Of a stretch of 20,978 bases of DNA, positions 1 through 9,056 are shown piece after piece. Numbering within the stretch: position 1 is the stretch's first letter; every line of letters starts with the position of its first letter. The position numbers and the translations under genes were made by a program. The stretch covers positions 1 to 20,978 of the forward strand of contig JALGTV010000003.1 in assembly GCA_029821215.1 (NCBI GenBank), in the 5' to 3' direction. Source of the DNA: Candidatus Zipacnadia bacterium. Lineage in GTDB: Bacteria; Armatimonadota; Zipacnadia; Zipacnadales; Zipacnadaceae. The notes under the pieces were generated by a model. The model did no database searches and was not told the origin of the DNA. It was given only the letters and a program-made list of their open reading frames with translations.

Positions 1-3229
<3,229 letters not shown>

Positions 3230-3237
<8 letters not shown>

Positions 3238-3331
3238 AGGTTATCTTTGTTGGCCGGAGCCTATGTAATAATTTCAAAAAAATGGCGCCCGCCTGCCGAC
3301 GGCCACCTTTATTATTGCTCACAGCCAACAC
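3230..3331 (-). CDS. Possible 33-codon small ORF overlapping the carB start
   Basis: A GTG at 3331 lies 9 nt after a GGAGG (3345-3341, minus strand) and opens a 33-residue frame rich in Arg/Lys and Leu (VLAVSNNKGGRRQAG, then AIFLKLLHRLRPTK). Its TAA overlaps codons 2-3 of carB. This arrangement could couple translation to carB, whose own Shine-Dalgarno is weak. Against it, the frame runs through the terminator-like element at 3276-3307, and no family is recognised. A shorter 13-codon frame with a TTG start at 3376 (MANYKDMYDLWRR) precedes it and supplies the GGAGG at its end. Both could be chance. Confidence 0.2.
3276..3307 (-). terminator. GC-rich stretch followed by T7, possible intrinsic terminator or attenuator
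   Basis: Read on the minus strand, a GC-rich segment (GGTGGCC to GGGCGCC, 3307-3284) is followed by ATTTTTTTG. The two ends can pair imperfectly, with one mismatch and a G-U pair, to form a stem. It sits between the glycosyltransferase stop (3424) and the carB start (3237). It could end the hpt-rho transcript or act as an attenuator before carB. The imperfect stem keeps confidence low. Confidence 0.35.
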
Positions 3332-3423
3332 ACCTTATCGCCTCCATAAGTCATACATATCTTTGTAATTCGCCAAAAGCTGTTTTACTCCTTCCACCTC
3401 CGGTAACTGATTTATCTTTTATT

Positions 3424-4593
3424 TTAGATCGGGGCTTCGCCCGCCAGTTGTTCAGCCTGCTGATAGATCTCCAGCAGCCGGTCGGCAACACGGTCAACAT
3501 CAAACTGAGCTGCCCACTGCTGAGCGCTACGGCCGATTTGGGTGCGACGCTGGGGGTCGCGTACCAGGGATAGTATGGCCTCGGCCAAGCCATCGGCACC
3601 TGTATCAGGCTCTACCAGCAGTCCGTTGACGCCCGGCTCAATCATATCTTCAGCCCCTGGGGCTTCCATAGCCACCACTGGCGTCCCCGCCGCCATAGCC
3701 TCGGTATAAGCCAACGGTTGGGTTTCACTGAGACTGGCAGTCACGAACAAGTCCAGAGCCGCCTGAAACTCGGGAATATCGCCGTAGGCCACCGGACCGG
3801 CGAATATCACGCGGTCAGCTACGCCCTGCTCGACAGCCGCCTGTTGTATTGTTTGCTCTTCGGGGCCCTCACCGACAACTAAGAAGGCGGCACGGCTTTC
3901 TTTATGCAACACCTGGCCCACCGCGTCCATCAGCAATGGTAGATTCTTCTCGGGGGAGAGCCGGCCGATAGACCCTATCAGTACCATCTCATTATCCAAC
4001 CCATAGTTGTCCCGTACCGACTTGCCATCGGCAGTGGTGAAGGTCGCAACATTAATGGGATTAGGCAGTATCTCAATAGGCGTGGTGACGCCTTGCCCCC
4101 GTAGCCGCTGGCGGGTTGAATCCACAGCGGTGGTGACTATCTGGCACTTGTTGCAGTAAGAAGTAACTCGCACCCGCAGATACATCTCCACCAGGGCCTC
4201 AGGTAGCGGCACCATATTGGCAAACAGTTCATATTCAGTATGCACGGTGGTGACCAGGGGCACATCTGTCCAGCGGGCATACCAGGCCCCCCATGCCCCC
4301 ACCCACACTGGATGTTGAGTGTGAATAACGTCAAAATCCAGCCGCCGCAACGCCTTTACCACCGGCCGCGAGTAGGGAAAGGCAATGGAGTAGTCCATAT
4401 CCAGCGGGGTGGGTACCGCCGGGAATCGGTAGACATTGTCCGGGTCTTTACTGCGCTGGTAATCCGCGGGACAGGGGGCAAATATGACCACTTCGTGGCC
4501 CCGCATGGTAAGTCCCTGGCGGTAGGCCGCCACACAATTGGCCACCCCGTTAACGTCAGGATAATATGTGTTGGTGAATATTCCGATGCGCAT
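3424..4593 (-). CDS. GT4-family glycosyltransferase
   Basis: This is a 389-residue GT-B fold retaining glycosyltransferase that transfers a sugar from a nucleotide-sugar donor, probably at the inner membrane face. The N-terminal acceptor domain begins MRIGIFTNTYYPDVNGVA, with the Gly/Asn loop typical of GT4 enzymes. HTQHPVWVGAWG and TTVHTEYE follow, as in mannosyl- and glucosyl-diacylglycerol transferases. The C-terminal donor domain has GSIGRLSPEKN, VVGEGPE and the EX7E motif in SETQPLAYTEAM, followed by GTPVVA. The length is normal for the family. The acceptor is not determinable; a glycolipid such as diacylglycerol or phosphatidylinositol is the closest resemblance. The start lies 3 nt after the lipoprotein stop, so the two are almost certainly co-transcribed. 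The ATG at 4593 is the only start matching the family N-terminus. Confidence 0.9.
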   Translation of the reverse strand: MRIGIFTNTYYPDVNGVANCVAAYRQGLTMRGHEVVIFAPCPADYQRSKDPDNVYRFPAVPTPLDMDYSIAFPYSRPVVKALRRLDFDVIHTQHPVWVGAWGAWYARWTDVPLVTTVHTEYELFANMVPLPEALVEMYLRVRVTSYCNKCQIVTTAVDSTRQRLRGQGVTTPIEILPNPINVATFTTADGKSVRDNYGLDNEMVLIGSIGRLSPEKNLPLLMDAVGQVLHKESRAAFLVVGEGPEEQTIQQAAVEQGVADRVIFAGPVAYGDIPEFQAALDLFVTASLSETQPLAYTEAMAAGTPVVAMEAPGAEDMIEPGVNGLLVEPDTGADGLAEAILSLVRDPQRRTQIGRSAQQWAAQFDVDRVADRLLEIYQQAEQLAGEAPI

Positions 4594-4596
4594 CGT

Positions 4597-5412
4597 TCAG
4601 TGGCGAGCAAGAGCGGCTTTCTCGGCGAGAATGGTTTTAACTCGTCCATTAGCAAACAGCCGCAGTAGCAGGCGATCGGTGGCCGCGGCGGTGTCCCCAT
4701 ATATGGGGGATAGGCGGTCAACCAAGTTGGGCTGAGCAGTGCGGTATTGTTCGGCTGACATGTTGCGGGCGGTCGTGAAGATATCCAGTAAAGCGGAGGA
4801 GCTCAGGCCTATCTCTGGGGCGGCCAATGCCTCGGCATTAGCCCGCGCCTCCTCCTGGAATTCCGCGGCTGGCATCTCCCGCAGCCACTGCAACATATCG
4901 CGGGCTTGTAGCCGCGCCTCATCGGCTCCACTAACAATCTGCACCTGCGAGTCGGTCAGCACCGCTCGCAGCTCAGGTATAAGTTGGTGGAGGGCCTCGG
5001 CCCGCTCGGCACTAAGCTGCTGCCGCTGCTGCTGCCACTGCTGTAGCTCTTTGGCTAACTGCTCCGACGGCGGCTGGTCTTTAATCAGCAGGTCTCGCTG
5101 GCGGAATAGCCGCGGCTGATACTGATTGTCTAATCCTTGGATACGCTGGTCGTAGCGGGCAGTAAGATCTTCAATGCGATCCACGAGGTTAAGCAGACTG
5201 TCAAGCTGGTCCTTCGTCAACTGTAGGCGATTAATCGTGTCCAGCATCTCAATATCGATGACCAGGTCATCTACGTCAACCTGTGAAGCAAGCGGGGGAC
5301 GGGGAGCGGGCGGAGAGGAGCGCTGACAGGAATTGACTCCGACTAATCCGAGGAGCATAACGACCAGTAGCACTTCCGCTTGTCTACAATTCGGGATGAG
5401 CCTGGTCATCAT
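4597..5412 (-). CDS. Predicted lipoprotein with Spy/CpxP-like LTXXQ-type motifs
   Basis: This is a 271-residue exported protein. Residues 1-29 form a lipoprotein-type signal: a short basic N-region, hydrophobic VLLVVMLLGLVGV, then VNSC with Cys29 as the likely lipidated residue. The mature part is almost entirely helical and Gln-rich (for example LAKELQQWQQQRQQLSAERA, about residues 118-137). Two LTXXQ-like motifs, LTKDQ (about 66-70) and LTDSQ, recall periplasmic Spy/CpxP/ZraP stress proteins. A chaperone-like or envelope-sensing role is inference only. The start is supported by GGGAG about 8 nt upstream. It lies 29 nt after rho and 3 nt before the glycosyltransferase, so it belongs to that operon. 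It could equally be an unrelated coiled-coil lipoprotein. Confidence 0.8.
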   Translation of the reverse strand: MMTRLIPNCRQAEVLLVVMLLGLVGVNSCQRSSPPAPRPPLASQVDVDDLVIDIEMLDTINRLQLTKDQLDSLLNLVDRIEDLTARYDQRIQGLDNQYQPRLFRQRDLLIKDQPPSEQLAKELQQWQQQRQQLSAERAEALHQLIPELRAVLTDSQVQIVSGADEARLQARDMLQWLREMPAAEFQEEARANAEALAAPEIGLSSSALLDIFTTARNMSAEQYRTAQPNLVDRLSPIYGDTAAATDRLLLRLFANGRVKTILAEKAALARH

Positions 5413-5441
5413 TGTCGCGCTCCCGCTGCGGTTGATAGCCG

Positions 5442-6704
5442 CTATCTCTGCAGCGCCTCCACCGCCATAGCCAGAAACTCCTTATTATTCTTGGACTTGC
5501 GCAGGCCCGATACCAGCGTTTCGGTGGCGTCCATAGTGTCCATGGCATGCAGGGCGCTGCGCAGTTGGTAAATACTCTGCATCTCGCTGTCATTAAACAG
5601 CAACTCCTGATGACGGGTAGAAGAACGGGCGATATCCACGGCCGGGAACTTGCCGCGATCGGCCAGCTCTCGGGACAGTACTAAGTCCATATTACCGGTC
5701 GCCTTGAACTCCTCAAATATCATATCATCCATACGGCTGCCCGTCTCGACCAGAATGGTAGCCAGGATGGTCAAGCTGCCCCCACCTTCAATGTTACGAG
5801 CAGCACCGAAAAATTGCTTGGGGCGGTACAGAGCACTGGGGTCTAAACCGCCGGAGAGGGTACGACCACTGGGATCAATAGTCAGATTGCTGGCCCGGGC
5901 CAGACGAGTGATGCTGTCCAGCAAGAGCACCACATCCTCGCCCTGCTCCACCAGTCGCTTGGCTCGGTTTATTACCAACTCAGCTACGCGCATGTGGTTC
6001 TCCGGCAACTCGTCAAAGGTAGAACTGATTACTTCCGCATCTACCGACCGGGCAATATCGGTTACTTCTTCGGGCCGTTCATCAATCAGCAGCACCAGCA
6101 AGCGCACGTCATTGTAGTTAGCGGTGATAGAGTTAGCGATTTGCTTGATGATGGTAGTCTTGCCCGCTTTGGGCGCTGATACTATCAGACCCCGTTGGCC
6201 CCGACCTAAAGGAGTGATGATGTCCAAAAAACGACCGGTAATATTATTGGGATCATCAGTTTCCAGGTAGAGTCTCTGGTTGGGATAGATGGGAGTGAGG
6301 TCCTCAAAATGGGGCCGGCCGCACGCCTTTTCCGGTACCTGTCCGTTAATTGTTTGCACCCGCAACAGCGACCAGTACCGCTCACTGTTTTTGGGAGGTC
6401 TCACCGGTCCACTAACCATATCGCCAGTACGCAAATCAAATCGGCGGATCTGAGTGTCGGCCACGTAGACGTCACCCCGTGGGTCAGGGGTGTAACCATC
6501 AGTGTGCAAAATACCCCGACCCTCGGGCATTACCTCCAGAATCCCGTACCGATACCGATGGCCGTTCTGTTCGCTTTGGGCCATCAGTATTTTCATACAT
6601 AGGTCATACTTTTTCAGCGACGAGTAGTTAGCCACATTCAGATCCGCCGCTACCTCTCTAAGCTCGCCGACCGTCTTTTCCTGCAAGTCAACTAAGTCTA
6701 ACAT
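5442..6704 (-). CDS. rho: Transcription termination factor Rho
   Basis: Rho is the hexameric RNA-dependent ATPase that terminates transcription. The 420-residue length is normal for a Rho without an inserted domain. Residues 1-45 form the Rho N-terminal helical domain (TVGELREVAADLNV). The RNA-binding cold-shock-like domain follows (YRYGILEVMPEGRGIL, DVYVADTQIRRFDLRTGDMVSG). The ATPase core has Walker A SAPKAGKT (176-183), catalytic DERPEEV (208-214), Walker B VVLLLDSITRLARA (258-271), the Q-loop region (SGGLDPSALYRPKQFFGAAR) and the C-terminal DIARSSTRHQELL. The P-loop reads SAPKAGKT where many Rho proteins have APPKAGKT. AGAGGTGA about 5 nt upstream supports the start. It sits 28 nt after hpt and shares its transcript. 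Confidence 0.98.
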   Translation of the reverse strand: MLDLVDLQEKTVGELREVAADLNVANYSSLKKYDLCMKILMAQSEQNGHRYRYGILEVMPEGRGILHTDGYTPDPRGDVYVADTQIRRFDLRTGDMVSGPVRPPKNSERYWSLLRVQTINGQVPEKACGRPHFEDLTPIYPNQRLYLETDDPNNITGRFLDIITPLGRGQRGLIVSAPKAGKTTIIKQIANSITANYNDVRLLVLLIDERPEEVTDIARSVDAEVISSTFDELPENHMRVAELVINRAKRLVEQGEDVVLLLDSITRLARASNLTIDPSGRTLSGGLDPSALYRPKQFFGAARNIEGGGSLTILATILVETGSRMDDMIFEEFKATGNMDLVLSRELADRGKFPAVDIARSSTRHQELLFNDSEMQSIYQLRSALHAMDTMDATETLVSGLRKSKNNKEFLAMAVEALQR

Positions 6705-6732
6705 AGGTCACCTCTTACCATGGCTCTTGGCT

Positions 6733-7296
6733 TCACTGGGGGTCGGGCACAGTAGCATAGCTTTCGGGTTTGAGCACGACCACCTGGGGAAGATTGCGAT
6801 AATGATGGGCAAAATCCAGGCCGTATCCTACCACAAACTGGTCGGGAATCTGGAAGCCCACATAGTCCAACTGCACCGTTACCTGACGCCGGGATGGTTT
6901 GTCCAGAAGACAGCATGTTTTCACCGAGGCCGCACCGCGGTCTCTTAACATCGGCACCAGCCGGGACAAAGTCAGTCCCGTATCTATGATATCCTCTACT
7001 ATAAGCACATCGCGGCCTTCGACTGCCATGCTGAGATCCTTCTCTATGTGGATCTGGCCCGCCGAGGTAGTATCGGTCCCGTAGCTATCTGCTGCTATGA
7101 AGTCCACCACACAGGGTAGGTCAAGCTTACGCAGCAAGTCGGCCAGAAACACAAAGCTCCCCGTCAGTATTCCTACTATTATTAGTTCTTTGTCTCGATA
7201 GTCAGCGATAATTTGCTCGGCCAACTGGCTAATCCGCTGACTAATCTGCTCTGAAGAAACCAGAACCTCGGCTATGTCCTGCGCACAGTAGTCCAC
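6733..7296 (-). CDS. hpt: Hypoxanthine phosphoribosyltransferase
   Basis: The enzyme salvages hypoxanthine (and usually guanine) with PRPP to give IMP or GMP in the cytoplasm. The 187-residue length matches bacterial Hpt. Diagnostic blocks are GILTGSFVFLADL (42-54), the PRPP-binding motif VLIVEDIIDTGLTL (97-110), CCLLDKPSRR, and FVVGYGLDFAHHYRNLP near the end. The start is a GTG at 7296; comparison with known Hpt N-termini supports it although the Shine-Dalgarno is poor. It is the first gene of the hpt-rho-lipoprotein-glycosyltransferase unit. A strong promoter lies about 230 nt upstream with a potentially structured leader between. The frequent neighbours tilS and ftsH are absent here. Confidence 0.96.
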   Translation of the reverse strand: MDYCAQDIAEVLVSSEQISQRISQLAEQIIADYRDKELIIVGILTGSFVFLADLLRKLDLPCVVDFIAADSYGTDTTSAGQIHIEKDLSMAVEGRDVLIVEDIIDTGLTLSRLVPMLRDRGAASVKTCCLLDKPSRRQVTVQLDYVGFQIPDQFVVGYGLDFAHHYRNLPQVVVLKPESYATVPDPQ

Positions 7297-7520
7297 AGTG
7301 CTATTTATCCATTAGTGGCGTTTTCGTGCTTGAGCAGAAGCACAGAGTGGCACCTCGGCCTTCCCATCGGTTATATCGGCACACTGGGTGCCATTACTGT
7401 AGTGTAGTCTGTATTCAGCCCCATACATGGCCAGATGTATCTGTGATACAAGACCTGCTGACTGGTGGTAAGGTATATAAATCGTGGCTAACAACCCACA
7501 AGAGGTACTTACGATGTGCA
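7297..7520 (-). promoter_or_regulatory. Long, potentially structured 5' leader of hpt
   Basis: About 220 nt separate the predicted transcription start from the hpt GTG. Four potential stems are visible: TGTATC/GATACA (7436-7441 with 7445-7450, 3-nt loop); GTGCTT/AAGCAC (7326-7331 with 7338-7343, 6-nt loop); TGGCACC/GGTGCCA (7348-7354 with 7387-7393); and GGCAC/GTGCC (7378-7382 with 7388-7392). The last two compete for the same bases, as in a switching leader. I recognise no known riboswitch or T-box consensus. A 60-codon frame (7312-7494) crosses it without a convincing start or family. Confidence 0.35.
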
Positions 7521-7526
7521 GTAATT

Positions 7527-7555
7527 AGTATAACAACAACGCAATATTTTGTCAA
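7527..7555 (-). promoter_or_regulatory. Sigma-70-type promoter for hpt operon
   Basis: On the minus strand TTGACA (7555-7550), a 17-nt spacer, then TATACT (7532-7527). The -35 is perfect and the -10 matches 5 of 6. It lies just after the thyA-like gene stop and points at hpt. The predicted start of transcription is near 7520. Confidence 0.8.
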
Positions 7556-7575
7556 CCAGGCCGCTCTGCTGCCGG

Positions 7576-8394
7576 TTACTTCTGGGCAACGGATTTAGCT
7601 ATCCGCTCCCGAGCCTCCTCCAGCAGCGGGGCAATCTGGTCGGTGGTGAAGGTGCGCTCGTCAAAAGTACGCGTCTGGAGAGTCTGGAGGAATCCTCGAA
7701 AGTCCTCAAAGTATGAGCCATAGATGTGGAAAGAGTCTACGATATGATTGTACTGGCCTACCTGTATTTGGCGACCTAACCGTTGTGAGAGGCGCTGAGC
7801 AATAACTCGCTGCAGTTCAGTGAAGGCATACATATTCATAAAGGCGGCTTTGTAGGCATCATTGCTGCGGATATGAGTTGCCATTACCAACTGCTCATCA
7901 AAGATACGACACCATATCCGTTGCAGACACGGGGGATGCTCGGCCCCGGCATCGCCCCACGGCTTCCATAGTACTGCCTGGGCTCGTCGCGAGTAAGGTG
8001 TAGTAGCCAGTGTATCGATGATGTAATCAAGTTGATTGACCGACTCACCCTGGCCAGGGATACTGTAATTGGCTAGGCGCTCGTGGTAGGTATAAGACCA
8101 TTTGCCCTCCTCGGGAGCAATCCAACTGTCGTGGATACCATCAATGACCTCCTGCCGGTAAACCTCTAAATCATAAATGCCGCCCGGTAGGGCCCGATGA
8201 ATGCGAGGCTCGGCGAATGGTTCAGCCACCGCCAGTACCAACGCTGCGTCGCGGCTGGGAGGGTCGCCGGGCTGGTCATATTGAGTAGGTATCTGGGCTC
8301 CCTGTTCCCAGGTCGCCACTACTGCTTTTTCCCAGCCCTCAGGCAAACTGCGCGTCTGGATACTTATAATGGGGAGGAGAAGATTGGATTTCAT
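7576..8394 (-). CDS. Divergent thymidylate synthase (ThyA) family protein
   Basis: This 272-residue protein has the ThyA fold family signature but is far from the canonical enzyme. Evidence includes a candidate nucleophile Cys156 in HPPCLQRIWCRI, matching the ThyA PPC block. HIRSNDAYKAAF (174-185) follows, resembling the phosphate-binding QRSxD block. HIVDSFHIYGSYF (217-229) matches the ThyA DxHIY dUMP-binding motif. Asn187 may correspond to the Asn that selects uracil over cytosine. The N-terminal half (WEKAVVATWEQG, EPRIHRALPGG, EGKWSYTYHERL) belongs to a ThyA-like subgroup not related closely to E. coli ThyA. The likely reaction is methylation or hydroxymethylation of dUMP with a folate; this is family inference. 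No good Shine-Dalgarno precedes ATG 8394. A perfect 13-bp inverted repeat lies 71 nt upstream. Confidence 0.82.
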   Translation of the reverse strand: MKSNLLLPIISIQTRSLPEGWEKAVVATWEQGAQIPTQYDQPGDPPSRDAALVLAVAEPFAEPRIHRALPGGIYDLEVYRQEVIDGIHDSWIAPEEGKWSYTYHERLANYSIPGQGESVNQLDYIIDTLATTPYSRRAQAVLWKPWGDAGAEHPPCLQRIWCRIFDEQLVMATHIRSNDAYKAAFMNMYAFTELQRVIAQRLSQRLGRQIQVGQYNHIVDSFHIYGSYFEDFRGFLQTLQTRTFDERTFTTDQIAPLLEEARERIAKSVAQK

Positions 8395-8464
8395 CGTTGA
8401 ACGAAGATGATGCTGCTACGTAATACCATAGCCTCACGGCCCTCACACCGCGCTGCGATAAACT

Positions 8465-8506
8465 GGCCGCGCACTCGCACCTTTGCCACGCTCCGAGTGC
8501 GCGGCC
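8465..8506. repeat. Perfect 13-bp inverted repeat between two genes
   Basis: GGCCGCGCACTCG (8465-8477) and its exact reverse complement (8494-8506) flank a 16-nt loop. In RNA from either strand this is a very stable hairpin. It lies downstream of the 80-residue membrane protein gene and upstream of the thyA-like gene, both minus. On the minus strand it is followed only by AGTTTATC, so it is a poor classical intrinsic terminator. It could be a Rho-independent end without a U-tract, an mRNA stabiliser or a regulatory stem. The rest of 8395-8581 shows nothing else. Confidence 0.85.
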
Positions 8507-8581
8507 CTTACATTTTGCCGCCGTCTAATCGTAGCTATCCCAGCCAGCGGCGACCCATCTTTCACCCCTGCCGGCTAATCG

Positions 8582-8824
8582 TTAGCCGGGTGGTGCGCCG
8601 GGTGGTCCGCCGGGTGGTCCGCCGGGTACACCGGGTGGTCCACCTGGTACACCGGGTGGTCCGCCTGGTACACCGGGTGGTCCCCCACCAGGCATAGGCA
8701 CTCCCGGCCCCTCTGGCGCGGCTGGCTTCTTGCCGATGGTAAACTTGTAGATGACCACAATCACCACCAGCAGAATAATCACGGCGATCACTATCGCCAA
8801 CGGAGACGCTTGCTTTTGAGCCAT
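8582..8824 (-). CDS. Small single-pass membrane protein with collagen-like Gly-Pro-rich tail
   Basis: This is an 80-residue protein of unknown function. Residues 1-8 are a short polar N-terminus. Residues 8-27 form one strongly hydrophobic helix (PLAIVIAVIILLVVIVVIYK), followed by KFTIGKK. From about residue 34 to the end the chain is a low-complexity Gly/Pro/Val tail containing GGPPGVP three times, then GGPPGGPPGAPPG. The positive residues after the helix suggest the tail may stay on the cytoplasmic side, but orientation is uncertain. The start at 8824 is chosen because GAGAGGAG lies 7 nt upstream. An in-frame ATG at 8929 would add 35 residues but has its AGGAG touching the codon. A near-perfect promoter precedes the gene. 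No family is recognised; it could be a scaffold or surface-anchoring peptide. Confidence 0.8.
   Translation of the reverse strand: MAQKQASPLAIVIAVIILLVVIVVIYKFTIGKKPAAPEGPGVPMPGGGPPGVPGGPPGVPGGPPGVPGGPPGGPPGAPPG
8586..8687 (-). repeat. Tandem 21-bp coding repeats (GGPPGVP heptads)
   Basis: Within the small membrane protein gene a 21-bp unit (plus strand ggtggtccNccNggtacaccg) recurs about three times, followed by shorter 9-bp ccgggtggt units. They encode the collagen-like tail. Units differ mainly at third positions, so they are not freshly copied, but such tracts are prone to copy-number change. Confidence 0.85.
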
Positions 8825-8982
8825 GATTACGCTCCTCTCTTTAGGACAGATTTGGTACGGATGGGCCGTGGCAACCTTGGCTTCTGCGGCTACCGGGTCA
8901 CAGTTTGATAGATAATAATAGCGCTGCATCTCCTAACGATTATTCGCGGCCGGTCACCTGTATCCCTGCTAATATTAATATT

Positions 8983-9011
8983 ATATTAGTAAGTTATCGC
9001 TTCCGTGTCAA
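8983..9011 (-). promoter_or_regulatory. Near-consensus promoter with overlapping palindrome
   Basis: On the minus strand TTGACA (9011-9006), a 17-nt spacer, then TAATAT (8988-8983). It drives the small membrane protein, leaving an untranslated leader of about 150 nt. An inverted repeat CTAATAT (8969-8975) with ATATTAG (8983-8989), 7-nt centre, overlaps the -10 and the predicted start and could be an operator. Confidence 0.8.
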
Positions 9012-9056
9012 GGGGGCCCGGTTTAGTTGCCAAGCTTTTTCTGGCCCCGTGGGTCT

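Noticed and set aside
7297..7520. SRP RNA, tmRNA or T-box in the hpt leader
   Set aside because: None of the conserved cores (SRP apical GGAAG loop context, tmRNA ends, T-box GGUGG motif) could be found; only generic stems are visible.
8586..8687. CRISPR-like array
   Set aside because: The units are contiguous 21-bp coding repeats in frame with a protein, with no spacers.
8825..8929. 35-residue N-terminal extension of the small membrane protein
   Set aside because: The upstream ATG has its AGGAG directly abutting the codon, while the internal ATG has an ideally spaced GAGAGGAG and places the membrane helix at the N-terminus.
9014..9052. Terminator after the activase gene
   Set aside because: GGGGCC and GGCCCC arms can pair but have a loop of over 20 nt and no U-tract; too weak to annotate.
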